The notes below the pieces were generated by a model. It had not been told where the DNA came from, did not search any database, and saw only the letters and a list, made by a program, of their open reading frames with translations. The translations under genes were made by a program, and so were the position numbers. 64,000 nt of DNA from Paenibacillus_G elgii_A (GTDB lineage Bacteria; Bacillota; Bacilli; Paenibacillales; NBRC-103111), in NCBI GenBank assembly GCA_042219835.1, contig JBHJMN010000009.1:62001-126000 (forward strand). The letters are read 5' to 3'. Shown here one piece after another: positions 18,954 through 27,963 of this stretch (the stretch's first letter is position 1; each line of letters begins with the position of its first letter).

Positions 18954-19979
18954 TTATGGGGTGAAAAGATCGGCGACGATTTCGTAAGAACGCAGGCGTG
19001 CTTGGTGATCAAACACATGGCCGACGACCATCATTTCGTCCGCTTGGGTTGCGTCCAGGAAGGCTTGCAGCTTTTGTTTCACCGTTTCCGGACTGCCAAA
19101 AATGGAGGAACCAAGCTGTTGCTGCAAGGCTTGTTTTTCGTACTCGCTCCATAGGCTATCCATGTTGTCCACAGGCGGCTTTAGCTGCCCTTCAATGCCC
19201 CGGATCAGGTTTAGGAATTGCTGCTGCAATGTCGTGCCCAGGCGGTTCGCTTCTTCATCCGTATCCGCGGCAATGACATTGACGCCAACCATCGCATATG
19301 GCTTCTCAAGCACTTTCGAAGGCTTGAAGGTACGACGATATAATTCCATCGCCGGCACGGTGTTGGCGGGCGAAAAGTGACTGGCATAAGCAAACGGCAG
19401 ACCGAGATGACCGGCCAGTTGAGCGCTGAAGCTGCTAGAACCGAGCAGCCAGATAGGAATCGTTAGTCCCTCTCCCGGAATTGCCCTCACATGCATCGGG
19501 CCTGAGGCCAACGAGGGGTCGAAATAAGCCCGCAGCTCGTCCAATTGGTCCGGAAAATCCTGGCCTCCATTCCGGATGTCACGGCGAAGCGCGAATGCGG
19601 TTCGCTGATCCGTACCGGGCGCGCGCCCGAGACCCAGATCAATACGTCCCGGGAACAGGGATTCAAGCGTCCCGAACTGCTCTGCGATCACCAAGGGCGA
19701 ATGATTGGGAAGCATGATCCCGCCTGAGCCCACCCGAATCGTTGATGTACCGGACGCCACATGGGCGATCACGACGGAAGTGGCGGAGCTGGCGATAGAA
19801 GGCATATTATGGTGCTCCGCCAGCCAGTAGCGGTTGTACCCCCACTTCTCCGCATGCCGGGCAAGGTCCAGTGTATTGCGAAAAGACTCGGCAGGACTTC
19901 CTCCCTCAACGATAGGAGACAGATCGAGTACGGAGAAGGGTATATCGCTCAGTCGTTTGTTTGTTTTATTTGCAGACAT
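18954..19979 (-). CDS. Luciferase-like (LLM class) flavin-dependent oxidoreductase
   Basis: FMN-dependent monooxygenase-like TIM barrel of 341 residues. Characteristic segments are RYWLAEHHNMPSIASSATSV, RVGSGGIMLPNHSPLVIAEQ and GRIDLGLGRAPGTDQRTA, which place it in the alkanal-monooxygenase-like subgroup with the YhbW type. Substrate unknown. GAGGAAA precedes the ATG. It stands alone, and is not closely similar to the biosynthetic monooxygenase at 50798. Confidence 0.9.
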   Translation of the reverse strand: MSANKTNKRLSDIPFSVLDLSPIVEGGSPAESFRNTLDLARHAEKWGYNRYWLAEHHNMPSIASSATSVVIAHVASGTSTIRVGSGGIMLPNHSPLVIAEQFGTLESLFPGRIDLGLGRAPGTDQRTAFALRRDIRNGGQDFPDQLDELRAYFDPSLASGPMHVRAIPGEGLTIPIWLLGSSSFSAQLAGHLGLPFAYASHFSPANTVPAMELYRRTFKPSKVLEKPYAMVGVNVIAADTDEEANRLGTTLQQQFLNLIRGIEGQLKPPVDNMDSLWSEYEKQALQQQLGSSIFGSPETVKQKLQAFLDATQADEMMVVGHVFDHQARLRSYEIVADLFTP

Positions 19980-20063
19980 ATGGTTTTCCTCAATTCTTAG
20001 GATCTATTAATTCATTATATCTAGAAATGCAGATATGTCAATGTGGGGCAAATCCATAAAGAA

Positions 20064-20103
20064 GAGCTGTCTCTTCAGTAGAAATCTACTTCAAGGACAG
20101 CTC
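20064..20103 (-). terminator. Terminator downstream of cysI
   Basis: Long imperfect hairpin: GAGCTGTC (20064-20071) with GACAGCTC (20096-20103), and inside it AGTAGA with TCTACT. It lies 35 bp after the cysI stop on the minus strand, followed in that direction by TTCTTTA. Confidence 0.6.
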
Positions 20104-20137
20104 ATCCGATTTGTCATATAAGAATATTCCGTTACTC

Positions 20138-21859
20138 TTATTCGTGAAAAGCAAGTCCCGAACGAACTTCTTTCACGTACCCGGCGCGAATCGCGAAATC
20201 GCCGAAATGTTCGCCTTCCTCGCGTTCCTTCGCATAGCGGTTCAGGATGGGCCGGAGCTCCGCAAGAATTTGCGTTTCATCAATATTTTCGCGGTACATT
20301 TTATTGAGCCGGTTGCCCGAGAAGCCGCCGCCCAAATACATGTTGTATCTCCCCGGGGCTTTGCCGATAAAGGAAATTTCCGCAAGCGCAGGCCGGGCGC
20401 ATCCGTTCGGACAGCCGGTCATCCGAATGACAATCTCCTCTTCGCGCAATCCCGCCTCGTCCAAGATCAATTCGATCTTCTCCAGCAGCGTGGGTAAATA
20501 GCGCTCCGATTCGGCCATCGCCAGACCACAGGTCGGCAAAGCAACACAAGCCATCGAGTTTCTGCGCAGCGCGGAATATTGAATCCCATCGGTCAACCTG
20601 TATGACTTGATGATTTCCTCGATTTTTTTCTTCTTCTGGGCCGATACATTGCCGATGATCAGATTCTGATTCGGCGTCAGACGGAAATCTCCGTTATGCA
20701 CCTTGGCAATTTCACGTAACCCGGACATTAAGGGGTAATTGTCCTCGTCCTTCACCCGGCCGTTCTGAATAAAGAGGGTGAAATGCCATTTCCCGTTGCT
20801 TCCCTTCACCCAGCCGTAACGGTCACCATTGTGGTCAAAATGATAAGGGCGCGCTTCCTCCAGCTTCCACCCCAACCGCTGATGAAGCTCATCGATAAAC
20901 CATTCCAAGCCGCGGTCGTCGATGGTGTACTTGAACCGGGCATGCTTTCGCACCGAACGGTCTCCGTAATCCCTCTGGATTGTGACTGTCTTTTCGGCCA
21001 CATCGACGACTTGCTCCGGCGTGACAAAACCGATCACCCGCGCCAGCTGCGGATACGTTTGCGGATCTCCGTGCGTCATCCCCATGCCTCCGCCGACAGC
21101 CACGTTGAAGCCCAGCAGCCGCCCTTTCTCATGAATCGCGATGAAACCAAGATCCTGAGAGAAGACATCGACGTCGTTGGAAGGCGGCACGGCGATGCCG
21201 ATCTTGAACTTGCGCGGCAAATAAACCGGTCCGTAAATTGGTTCTTGCTCTTCCCCGTCGCGGCTGTCGACAACTTTCTCTTCATCCAGCCAAATTTCAT
21301 GGTAGGCTCTGGTTCGCGGATCAAGATGATGGCTTATTTTTTTGGCCCATTCGTACACCTGCTCGTGAATTTCGGAAACGTACGGGTTCGGGTTGCTCAT
21401 CACGTTACGATTGACGTCCCCGCATGCCGCGAGCGTGCTTAACAGCGCTTCGTTGACTTCTTTGATGACCTGTTTCATGTTCCACTTGATCACACCGTGA
21501 AGCTGGAACGACTGACGGGTCGTGAGACGAATCGTTCCGTTCGCATACTGCTGTGCGATCCGATCCATCATCAGCCATTGCTCCGGCGAAACGACCCCAC
21601 CGGCCGCCCTCACGCGCACCATGAACTGGTAGGCCGGCTCCAGCTTCTGTTTACTCCGCTCGTTGCGAAGATCCCGGTCGTCCTGCATATAGCTTCCGTG
21701 AAATTTCATCAAGCGGTTATCATCCTCGGGAATGGAGCCCGTGATTCTGTCATGGAGCGTTGCTGCAAGCGATCCCCGCAGGTAGTCGCTTCGCTTCTTG
21801 ATCTCCTCCACATCGCTATGAGGCGCACTATTGGCCGAAAGTAAATTATTTTCGCTCAT
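20138..21859 (-). CDS. cysI: Assimilatory sulfite reductase (NADPH) hemoprotein, beta subunit
   Basis: Six-electron reduction of sulfite to sulfide with siroheme and a [4Fe-4S] cluster, in the cytosol. The 573 residues run from the ATG at 21857-21859, which has GAGGGGATAA before it. The cluster-binding pairs are visible as C-x5-C (ACVALPTC) and C-x3-C (GCPNGC). Upstream lies the substrate-binding pattern DVNRNVMSNPNPY. It follows cysJ by 35 bp on the same strand, and the two form the holoenzyme. Confidence 0.97.
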   Translation of the reverse strand: MSENNLLSANSAPHSDVEEIKKRSDYLRGSLAATLHDRITGSIPEDDNRLMKFHGSYMQDDRDLRNERSKQKLEPAYQFMVRVRAAGGVVSPEQWLMMDRIAQQYANGTIRLTTRQSFQLHGVIKWNMKQVIKEVNEALLSTLAACGDVNRNVMSNPNPYVSEIHEQVYEWAKKISHHLDPRTRAYHEIWLDEEKVVDSRDGEEQEPIYGPVYLPRKFKIGIAVPPSNDVDVFSQDLGFIAIHEKGRLLGFNVAVGGGMGMTHGDPQTYPQLARVIGFVTPEQVVDVAEKTVTIQRDYGDRSVRKHARFKYTIDDRGLEWFIDELHQRLGWKLEEARPYHFDHNGDRYGWVKGSNGKWHFTLFIQNGRVKDEDNYPLMSGLREIAKVHNGDFRLTPNQNLIIGNVSAQKKKKIEEIIKSYRLTDGIQYSALRRNSMACVALPTCGLAMAESERYLPTLLEKIELILDEAGLREEEIVIRMTGCPNGCARPALAEISFIGKAPGRYNMYLGGGFSGNRLNKMYRENIDETQILAELRPILNRYAKEREEGEHFGDFAIRAGYVKEVRSGLAFHE

Positions 21860-21894
21860 GTCCTTATCCCCTCTCGTTATCTTTGAGCCTGAAC

Positions 21895-23703
21895 TCAATA
21901 GACATCTCGCTGATAACGTTTGTCCTGTTGCAATCGTGCCAAATACTCCGCAGCGGCCTCTGAGCTAAGTCCGCCCTCCCGCTCGATGATCGTTGAGAGA
22001 GCGGCATGAACGTCATGCGCCATGTGCTTCTCATCTCCGCACACGTAGACGCTGGCCCCTTCCTGCAGCCACTGATACAATTCCTTGCCATGTTCAAGAA
22101 TGCGGTGCTGCACATAAACCTTCTCATCCGTATCGCGGGAGAACGCGACATCCATGCGGGTCAGCACGCCGTCTTTCAGCCAACGCTGCCACTCGACCTG
22201 ATAAAGGAAATCCGTGGAGAAATGACGGTCGCCGAAAAACAGCCACGTTTTACCCTGCGCCCCGGTTTCCTCCCGTTCGCCCAAGAAAGCCCGGAACGGA
22301 GCAGCGCCTGTGCCGGGTCCGATCATGATGACCGGGGTATCCGGATTTTGCGGAAGCTTGAAGTTCGGGTTGTGCTGGATAAATACCGGCAGCGAATCTC
22401 CCAGCTCCAGATGCTCCGCAATGTAGGTCGAGCAGACCCCGTATCGCTCTCGTCCGTGTGCTTCGTAGTGTACCTTACGGATCGTGAGATGCACCTCGTC
22501 CGGGTACGCCTTCAGACTGCTGGAAATGGAATAAAGACGCGGCGGCAGCTTGCGAAGAATCGATACGAATGATTTGCCCGATGCTCCCTTTAACTGGTAA
22601 TCCTGCACCAAATCCAGCAAATCCCTGTTTTTTACATACGCTCGAAGCTCCTGCTCACGTCCCGGCGCAAGCAGCTCCTGCAGGCCGCTATCCGGGAAGA
22701 GATTGGCCGCTTGCTCCAACAGCGGCTTTGTCAGAACCGTAATTTCATAATGACTGGTCAAAGCTTCAAGCAGCGGGCGCTCGTTGCCGTTTTTATCGAC
22801 CGGAACGAGCTCCTCCCGGTTCCAATCCATCGCCTGAATCAGTTCATCGACAAGTCTGGGATGATTCTTAGGATACACGCCCAAGCTGTCGCCCGGCTCA
22901 TACTGGAGATTGGACCCTTCCAGCGAAATCTCAAGGTGACGCGTTTCCCGGTCCGATCCGCGTCCGTTCAGATTCAAATTTTCAAGCAATGCGGCTTGAA
23001 ACGGATTCGTCCTCGAATATTCCGTCTGCTGCGTTTCGCTGCGGATGGTTGCGCCGCTGACGCCCACCAAGGACGGAGCCGCCGGGGCCTCGTTCAGAGA
23101 GGCCACGACACGATCTATCCACTCCGCCGCGGAATCCTCAAAATCCACATCGCAGTCGGCGCGTGCGGTAAGCCTTTTGCCTCCGAGCTCTTCAAGGCGC
23201 TTGTCAAAGTCCTTGCCCGTTTGGCAGAAAAACTCATACGAAGTATCCCCCAAAGCCAACACGGAATACCGCAAGCCTTCCAATTGCGGCGCTCGCTTGC
23301 TGTGCAGAAATTCATAGAAAGACAGCGCGTTATCCGGCGGTTCGCCCTCCCCGTGCGTGCTCACCAGGATGAGCAGATTTTCAACCTTCTTAAGCGTATT
23401 CGGCTTGAAGTCGCTCATGGAGGAAAGCGTTGGCTGGAGGCCCTGCTCCTTCAGCTTTTCGCTCAGCTTCTTAGCCAGCTTCTGGCTGTTCCCGGTCTGC
23501 GACCCGAACAATACCGTCACCTCTTTGGAGAGGACCGGTTGGTTCACGGCCGGAGCAGCCGCCGAAGCTTCAGTTTTGTGCAGAGCCGTCAAATAACCGC
23601 TGAGCCAAATCTTCTGCACCTCCGTCAGCGTAGGCAGCAAGCGGTTGAGAAGCTCTACTTGCTCTTGGTTAAAAGGACTGTTCATCACCTGTAATATCAA
23701 CAA
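21895..23703 (-). CDS. cysJ: Sulfite reductase (NADPH) flavoprotein, alpha subunit
   Basis: Transfers electrons from NADPH through FAD and FMN to CysI. The 602 residues comprise an N-terminal flavodoxin domain (about 63-205, LFGSQTGNSQKLAKKLSEKL, STHGEGEPPDNAL), an FAD-binding domain (RLYSISSSLKAYPDEVHLTI, YGVCSTYIAEHL) and an NADPH domain (MIGPGTGAAPFRAFLGER, ending LARLQQDKRYQRDVY as in CysJ). The start is either TTG at 23703 (GAGGTG just upstream) or ATG at 23685. First gene of a two-gene operon divergent from a GntR gene; no cobalamin or SAM riboswitch was found in the 200-bp gap. Confidence 0.96.
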   Translation of the reverse strand: MLILQVMNSPFNQEQVELLNRLLPTLTEVQKIWLSGYLTALHKTEASAAAPAVNQPVLSKEVTVLFGSQTGNSQKLAKKLSEKLKEQGLQPTLSSMSDFKPNTLKKVENLLILVSTHGEGEPPDNALSFYEFLHSKRAPQLEGLRYSVLALGDTSYEFFCQTGKDFDKRLEELGGKRLTARADCDVDFEDSAAEWIDRVVASLNEAPAAPSLVGVSGATIRSETQQTEYSRTNPFQAALLENLNLNGRGSDRETRHLEISLEGSNLQYEPGDSLGVYPKNHPRLVDELIQAMDWNREELVPVDKNGNERPLLEALTSHYEITVLTKPLLEQAANLFPDSGLQELLAPGREQELRAYVKNRDLLDLVQDYQLKGASGKSFVSILRKLPPRLYSISSSLKAYPDEVHLTIRKVHYEAHGRERYGVCSTYIAEHLELGDSLPVFIQHNPNFKLPQNPDTPVIMIGPGTGAAPFRAFLGEREETGAQGKTWLFFGDRHFSTDFLYQVEWQRWLKDGVLTRMDVAFSRDTDEKVYVQHRILEHGKELYQWLQEGASVYVCGDEKHMAHDVHAALSTIIEREGGLSSEAAAEYLARLQQDKRYQRDVY

Positions 23704-23880
23704 TATGCACCTCGCATAGGATGAAAATAATTCCTAGTATTCTTATATAATTAATTTATTCATACCTTCAAGCTATCACAGCCGGGTAAACGGATCAATT
23801 AAAAGGATTTTATAGCTTTTATTAGTTTTGCTGATAAATCGCCGACCTTACCGGATCGCAAATAAATATTGCCCAAAAAG

Positions 23881-23899
23881 CCAATATCCGATATATTGG
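23881..23899. promoter_or_regulatory. Dyad immediately upstream of the GntR gene
   Basis: CCAATAT and ATATTGG are perfect 7-bp inverted arms around CCGAT, ending 4 bp before the GntR start codon. This is a likely autoregulatory site. It also replaces the space where a ribosome binding site would be expected, so the GntR mRNA may be leaderless or poorly translated. Confidence 0.5.
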
Positions 23900-23903
23900 T
23901 TTT

Positions 23904-24569
23904 ATGAAAAAAGAACAGATTAAACCCATTCAACGAATGTCGTTAAGAGATGAAGTGTATCAAACTTTGAAAAAGTGGATTATTACCTTGGAACTGCATC
24001 CCGAAGAACGCTTGAGCGACAAAGAATTGGCGGAGAAATTCGGCATTAGCCGCACGCCTGTCAGAGAGGCGCTTAAAAGGCTCGAAGATGAAGGCCTGGT
24101 CGCATCCCTTCCGGGATCATCCACTTACGTAGCGCCATTAAATGTAACGGAGGCGAAGCACTCGTTTACGGTTGTCGCCGTCTTGCACGCTTTAGCGGCA
24201 AGGCTCGCATGTCCTGTTTTAAAGGAAACGGATCTTCAAGCGCTAGAGACGAGCAATAACGCCTTACAGCTTGCGATTGAACAAGGCGACGTAATTCAGG
24301 CCATCGAGGCGGATACGCATTTTCACAAGGTGTTCTTGGACGCGGCGGGAAACCCGGAGATCGTGCTGGCGTTAGAACGCAGCATCCCCAAAATTCAACG
24401 ATTGGAGATTTCTCAATTTAATACCTTGAAAGGGTTAAATTCCGTAGAGCAGCACAATCACATAATTGCCGCTTGCCGAAATGGGGACTATGAAAAGGTT
24501 GTCCGGCTTGTTGAAGGAAACTGGCTAAGTCTCGGCGAGCTGCTAACCCAACCTACGGAGCCGAGGTGA
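23904..24569 (+). CDS. GntR family (FCD-type) transcriptional regulator
   Basis: DNA-binding regulator of 221 residues: winged helix-turn-helix at about 12-78 (LSDKELAEKFGISRTPVREALKRL) and an all-helical FCD ligand domain at about 85-210. The His-based metal-binding pattern typical of FCD proteins is partly visible (THFHKVF, EQHNHII). The start has no strong ribosome binding site. The downstream transporter begins 6 bp after its stop, so the two are co-transcribed and the regulator probably controls the exporter. Confidence 0.92.
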   Translation: MKKEQIKPIQRMSLRDEVYQTLKKWIITLELHPEERLSDKELAEKFGISRTPVREALKRLEDEGLVASLPGSSTYVAPLNVTEAKHSFTVVAVLHALAARLACPVLKETDLQALETSNNALQLAIEQGDVIQAIEADTHFHKVFLDAAGNPEIVLALERSIPKIQRLEISQFNTLKGLNSVEQHNHIIAACRNGDYEKVVRLVEGNWLSLGELLTQPTEPR

Positions 24570-24575
24570 GTTCAG

Positions 24576-25559
24576 TTGAAGCCCATTTGGATCGGGGTAT
24601 GTTCAGCCTTCTTTTTTGCTTCTACCTTTGTTCTCAATGCCTCGATGGAGCTGTCCGGCGGAAGTTGGATTTGGAGCGCTTCGCTGCGGTACCTCTTCAT
24701 GCTTCCGCTGCTCTTGAGCGTGGTACTGGTTAGAAAAAACCTGCGTCCGCTCTTAACGGAAATGAGGAAACAACCTGGAACGTGGTTATTGTGGGGTACT
24801 GTGGGTTTCGGATTATTCTATGCTCCCTTATGCTTTGCAGCCGCTTATTCCCCCGGCTGGCTGATCGCCGGCACATGGCAGGTTACGATTATTTCGGGCA
24901 CCTTGCTTGCGCCGTTATTTTGGGAAACGATCTCTACCGACAAGGGCGCTCTGCAAGCCCGGGGGAAAATTCCCGTTAAGGGTCTGATCATGTCGCTCCT
25001 CATCCTGTTAGGGATTATTCTGATGCAGATCGAACATGCCAAAAGTCTTTCCTTCGAAAGCCTAATGCTCGGAGTGGTCCCCGTGCTGATCGCGTCGTTT
25101 GCCTATCCTTTGGGTAATCGCAAAATGATGGAGCTCTGCGAAGGGCGGTTGGATACTTTTCAGAGGGTATTGGGGATGACGATTGCAAGTCTGCCTTTTT
25201 GGGTAGTCGTTTCCTTGTACGGCTTGTCTACCGTAGGCTTGCCGAGCAAGGAGCAGAGCTTTCAAGCGCTGCTAGTCGCCCTTTTTTCCGGCGTCGTGGC
25301 CACGGTCCTCTTCTTCAAAGCAACGGATATGGTGCGGGGAAATATGCGGAAATTAGCTTCAGTTGAAGCAACGCAGTCGATGGAGGTTCTTTTCGCCTTA
25401 GCCGGGGAGCTGGTGTTTTTGTCGGTCCCCCTGCCCTCGCCTTTATCTTGGTTCGGGATGATTGTCGTCGTTTTTGGCATGATTCTGCATAGTTATGTAG
25501 CGAATAAACAAGAGGAGAGGCATTTTAAGCAGTCGGCGGCGCTGAGCGAAAGAGCATAA
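24576..25559 (+). CDS. EmrE-type multidrug resistance efflux transporter (DMT superfamily)
   Basis: Integral membrane protein of 327 residues with about ten hydrophobic segments in two homologous halves, each a DMT-fold repeat. It resembles the larger multidrug resistance efflux group (PF13536-like) rather than the four-helix EmrE itself. Translation starts at TTG (24576), with GAGGTGAG at proper spacing overlapping the end of the GntR gene. Substrate unknown. The strong terminator at its stop closes the two-gene operon. Confidence 0.88.
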   Translation: MKPIWIGVCSAFFFASTFVLNASMELSGGSWIWSASLRYLFMLPLLLSVVLVRKNLRPLLTEMRKQPGTWLLWGTVGFGLFYAPLCFAAAYSPGWLIAGTWQVTIISGTLLAPLFWETISTDKGALQARGKIPVKGLIMSLLILLGIILMQIEHAKSLSFESLMLGVVPVLIASFAYPLGNRKMMELCEGRLDTFQRVLGMTIASLPFWVVVSLYGLSTVGLPSKEQSFQALLVALFSGVVATVLFFKATDMVRGNMRKLASVEATQSMEVLFALAGELVFLSVPLPSPLSWFGMIVVVFGMILHSYVANKQEERHFKQSAALSERA

Positions 25560-25607
25560 AAATATCGCCGTCCAGCTCCGACAGAGCGTGTGAACGGCGA
25601 TATTTTT
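25558..25607. terminator. Strong bidirectional terminator
   Basis: A 14-bp perfect stem, AAAAATATCGCCGT (25558-25571) with ACGGCGATATTTTT (25594-25607), starts within the stop codon of the transporter gene. The A/T ends give a T-run in both directions, so it also serves the convergent SRPBCC gene ending at 25624. Confidence 0.9.
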
Positions 25608-25623
25608 AATTTATCCCGCATGG

Positions 25624-26064
25624 CTAGGAGGTCATTTCTTCCAGCAGCCTGCCTAACCGGTCGAGGTTCTGTTCATTAGCTTCAGTACAGTATGCCTTGA
25701 CTTGTTCGAATTCCTCGGTTATCTTGAAAAGCTGACGGAAAGTAAATTTGGTACAGCCTTCCAGGTTCTCGAAAGCAGCCGTTACCCGAAATTCGTGACC
25801 GGATAGATGGTCAAGCACGATCCGCTCAAGCGGTACGATCTCAACAAAGACGTTATGGTTCGGGTAATCCGTACCATCCGGTCCATGCATGGTGAATCGC
25901 CACGTGCCGCCTGGCCTTATGTCGCACTCGTGAAATGTATTCGTGAAGCCATGCGGCCCCCACCAACGAGCGAGCAAATCAGGGGTTGTCCAAGCCCGAA
26001 ATACAAGCTCCCGCGGTACATCGAATTCGCGTGAGGAGATAATTTCATTTTTACCCATGATCAT
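25624..26064 (-). CDS. SRPBCC (AHSA1/START-like) domain protein
   Basis: Hydrophobic-cavity protein of about 146 residues. Family hallmarks are REFDVPRELVFRAWTTPDLLARWWGP near the start, GGTWRFTMHGPDGTDYPNHN, and a final helix region. Substrate and role unknown; these often occur in MerR- or ArsR-controlled stress operons. The likely start, ATG at 26064 (or 26058), overlaps the 3' end of the upstream SRPBCC gene; a longer upstream start would overlap that gene by about 100 bp and is unlikely. Confidence 0.88.
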   Translation of the reverse strand: MIMGKNEIISSREFDVPRELVFRAWTTPDLLARWWGPHGFTNTFHECDIRPGGTWRFTMHGPDGTDYPNHNVFVEIVPLERIVLDHLSGHEFRVTAAFENLEGCTKFTFRQLFKITEEFEQVKAYCTEANEQNLDRLGRLLEEMTS

Positions 26065-26509
26065 GATCTTCACCCGCTTCAAAGACCTTGCCGAGCGCGT
26101 CCAGCATGAGATTGGTACCGTGCTCCCGTATTTCCGGTGTATCGTGTCCGTCAAAGAATGCCCCTTGCTCCGTAAAAATGAGTTTCGTGCCGCCCTCCAG
26201 CCTGATCAGTTCGACCGTTGTATTCGAAACGGAGACGCGTGTGCTGCCGGAATCCAGGGTGTACGTATAGACAATGCGCTGCTCCGGAACAATTTCCTGA
26301 TAACTGGCGTCGAACGTAAAGACCGGCCCTTCCGGAGGCCCGCCGCTGCTGTATTCGCGTCCGCCAACCCGAAAGTCGAAGATCTCCGGCTTCGAAAACC
26401 ACTTGGCTTTGGCGATCGGGTCAGCCCAGGCTTGGTAAACCCGCTCCGGCGAGGCGGAATAAGTCCGCTCGACGACGAAGGTCGCATGCTTGACAAATCG
26501 TTCATTCAT
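26051..26509 (-). CDS. SRPBCC (AHSA1-like) domain protein
   Basis: Second SRPBCC protein, 152 residues, with VVERTYSASPERVYQAWADPIAKAKWF at the N-terminus, GGREYSSGG, and a C-terminal helix LMLDALGKVFEAGEDHDHG ending in a His-rich tail. The start ATG overlaps the MerR stop (ATGA) and has AAGGAGGAAA upstream. The three genes merR, SRPBCC and SRPBCC form one translationally coupled operon. Confidence 0.9.
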   Translation of the reverse strand: MNERFVKHATFVVERTYSASPERVYQAWADPIAKAKWFSKPEIFDFRVGGREYSSGGPPEGPVFTFDASYQEIVPEQRIVYTYTLDSGSTRVSVSNTTVELIRLEGGTKLIFTEQGAFFDGHDTPEIREHGTNLMLDALGKVFEAGEDHDHG

Positions 26510-27012
26510 TGTTTTTCCTCCTTAGATTTCGGTATTCCTCTCTCCTCGGCAAGAAAGTCCCCCAACAGATCCAGGTTTCGCTCCCAAACCGTTTGCCGCT
26601 CAATGGCCAGCTTCTCAAATGACATTTTCATCGCTTGCAGAAGGCTCGTGAAATCTTCCACCGTTAATTGCGCCTTGCCCTGCATAAGCTTGGATACATG
26701 TTCGAGCTGCTCCAATAATTTCTGCTGCAGCTTGATCTGCTCTTTGATTCGGTTGATCTGCAAGTTGACGATCTCAAGCGGACTGAGTTGCCCGCCGGTT
26801 AAAACCGATCTAATCTCCTCAAGTGATAGCCCCAGCTCCTTAAGCGATAAAATCTGGTGCAAACGCGACAGGTCCGATTCGTTGTACAGCCTGTGGCCCG
26901 ATTCCGTATGTTCCGACGGAGAGAACAGCCCGATTTGATCATAAAAACGCAAGGTTCGTACGGTAAGCCCCGTCAGATTGGCGAGGTCTCCGATCTTCCA
27001 ATATGTCTTCAT
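26506..27012 (-). CDS. MerR family transcriptional regulator
   Basis: Regulator of 168 residues: MerR winged helix at about 6-75 (IGDLANLTGLTVRTLRFYDQIGLFSPSEHTESGHRLY), then a long coiled-coil dimer helix with repeated Leu/Gln (about 85-125). There is no Cys set for metals, so it is probably not a metal sensor; it belongs near the TipA/BmrR-like drug or lipid sensors but has only a short C-terminal domain. GAGGAGATGATGA precedes the ATG, and its own promoter has the MerR-type long spacer. Confidence 0.92.
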   Translation of the reverse strand: MKTYWKIGDLANLTGLTVRTLRFYDQIGLFSPSEHTESGHRLYNESDLSRLHQILSLKELGLSLEEIRSVLTGGQLSPLEIVNLQINRIKEQIKLQQKLLEQLEHVSKLMQGKAQLTVEDFTSLLQAMKMSFEKLAIERQTVWERNLDLLGDFLAEERGIPKSKEEKQ

Positions 27013-27056
27013 TCATCATCTCCTCTCTTTGACACTAGCTTTATACCGGTAGCTTC

Positions 27057-27087
27057 ATTATAAAACCTTACGTTACGTAAGGTGCAA
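27057..27087 (-). promoter_or_regulatory. MerR-type promoter and operator with 19-bp spacer
   Basis: On the minus strand TTGCAC (27082-27087) and TATAAT (27057-27062) are separated by exactly 19 bp. The spacer is covered by a near-perfect dyad, ACCTTACG-TTA-CGTAAGGT (27065-27083). The overlong spacer with a centred palindrome is the established mark of promoters that MerR proteins activate by DNA distortion. It drives the merR-SRPBCC-SRPBCC operon. Confidence 0.93.
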
Positions 27088-27253
27088 GCATAATTGTTCC
27101 GTTCTATTGTGGAATTTTTTGTAGTTCATCGGCAAAAAATGCGAAAGGAGCCTGCCGTGGCAGCTCCTTCACAACATGTTAATCCATCATATAAAGAATG
27201 GCTTTGTTTACACATGCGGTAATGCTTCAGGCGGACGGATAAAAGATGACGAA

Positions 27254-27289
27254 ACAGCCGAAAACCGATTATCACCGGTTTTCGGCTGT
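27254..27289. terminator. Isolated strong hairpin in an intergenic region
   Basis: ACAGCCGAAAACCG (27254-27267) and CGGTTTTCGGCTGT (27276-27289) form a 14-bp perfect stem with an 8-nt loop. A second, shorter hairpin (AAGGAGC...GCTCCTT type) lies near 27146-27170. No gene ends here on either strand: the MerR operon leaves to the left and the next gene starts at 27466. It may end a short non-coding transcript or a lost gene. Confidence 0.55.
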
Positions 27290-27465
27290 TGTAGTCATAA
27301 GTAAAATAAAAACATAATTTTTGTAAAATATTGAAAAACATTGAAATATAAACCAAAATGATATAATATAAACGTAATCCCGCAAGCAGGTAATGAAATC
27401 ACGGGAGTATTCATTATTGGCTACCGAAAAAGCAGGATTAAAACCGTTAGAGGAGTGGATTTATT

Positions 27466-27834
27466 GTGAATAAAGGCAAGTTCGTAGCTTCATCGGTTTT
27501 GCTGTTTTCTACCTTGATTGGCGCGCAGGCTGCAAGTGCACAAGCTGACCTGCACATTTCTACAACTCCGTCGAGTTCAACAGAAACGGTATCTCATGCC
27601 GGTTTGCTGCCTCTTCCTGGTTATAAACAAGTCACAAAGAACCTCGTGCTCGACGAATCGTTTTATCTGCCGACTACCAACTATTACTTCTCGGGCCTTC
27701 CCGTGTTAAAGTTTGAACCTGATTACAAAAACAAAAGAACGAAAGTTACCGCTATCGATAGAACTTGGCAGGCTGTTGAGCTTATCGATCATGACAATAA
27801 AGTGCAATATTCCATTAATGTCAGCTGGTTTTAA
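27466..27834 (+). CDS. Small secreted protein of unknown function
   Basis: Protein of 122 residues starting at GTG with GAGGAG upstream. The N-terminus MNKGKFVASSVLLFSTLIGA with cleavage after AQAASAQA is a clear signal peptide. The mature part (about 97 residues) is polar and has a Tyr/Phe-rich stretch (DESFYLPTTNYYFSG). No family recognised. A TATAAT at 27362-27367 gives a leader of about 90 nt that includes a small stem (CCCG...CGGG near 27380-27405). A strong terminator follows directly. Confidence 0.75.
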   Translation: MNKGKFVASSVLLFSTLIGAQAASAQADLHISTTPSSSTETVSHAGLLPLPGYKQVTKNLVLDESFYLPTTNYYFSGLPVLKFEPDYKNKRTKVTAIDRTWQAVELIDHDNKVQYSINVSWF

Positions 27835-27845
27835 TTAGACTGAAC

Positions 27846-27873
27846 AAAGCCGCAGGGATGCCCCTGCGGCTTT
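27846..27873 (+). terminator. Rho-independent terminator
   Basis: AAAGCCGCAGGG and CCCTGCGGCTTT form a 12-bp perfect stem, followed by GTTTTT, 12 bp after the stop of the small secreted protein gene. Confidence 0.9.
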
Positions 27874-27963
27874 GTTTTTAGTTTTAACAAGAGAAGCGGT
27901 TGCCTAAGCTCTACCTCATAGCTTTTTGTCTTTTGGCTGTAGAGGAAAATCTTTGATAAACTA

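Noticed and set aside
23704..23903. CymR or SAM-riboswitch control of cysJI
   Set aside because: TTCCTAG and AATTAATTT motifs look suggestive, but no complete CymR consensus or S-box core is visible.
27370..27465. Possible riboswitch in the leader of the small secreted protein gene
   Set aside because: A short CCCG...CGGG stem is present, but I could not match the conserved core of the c-di-GMP, c-di-AMP, SAM or preQ1 classes.
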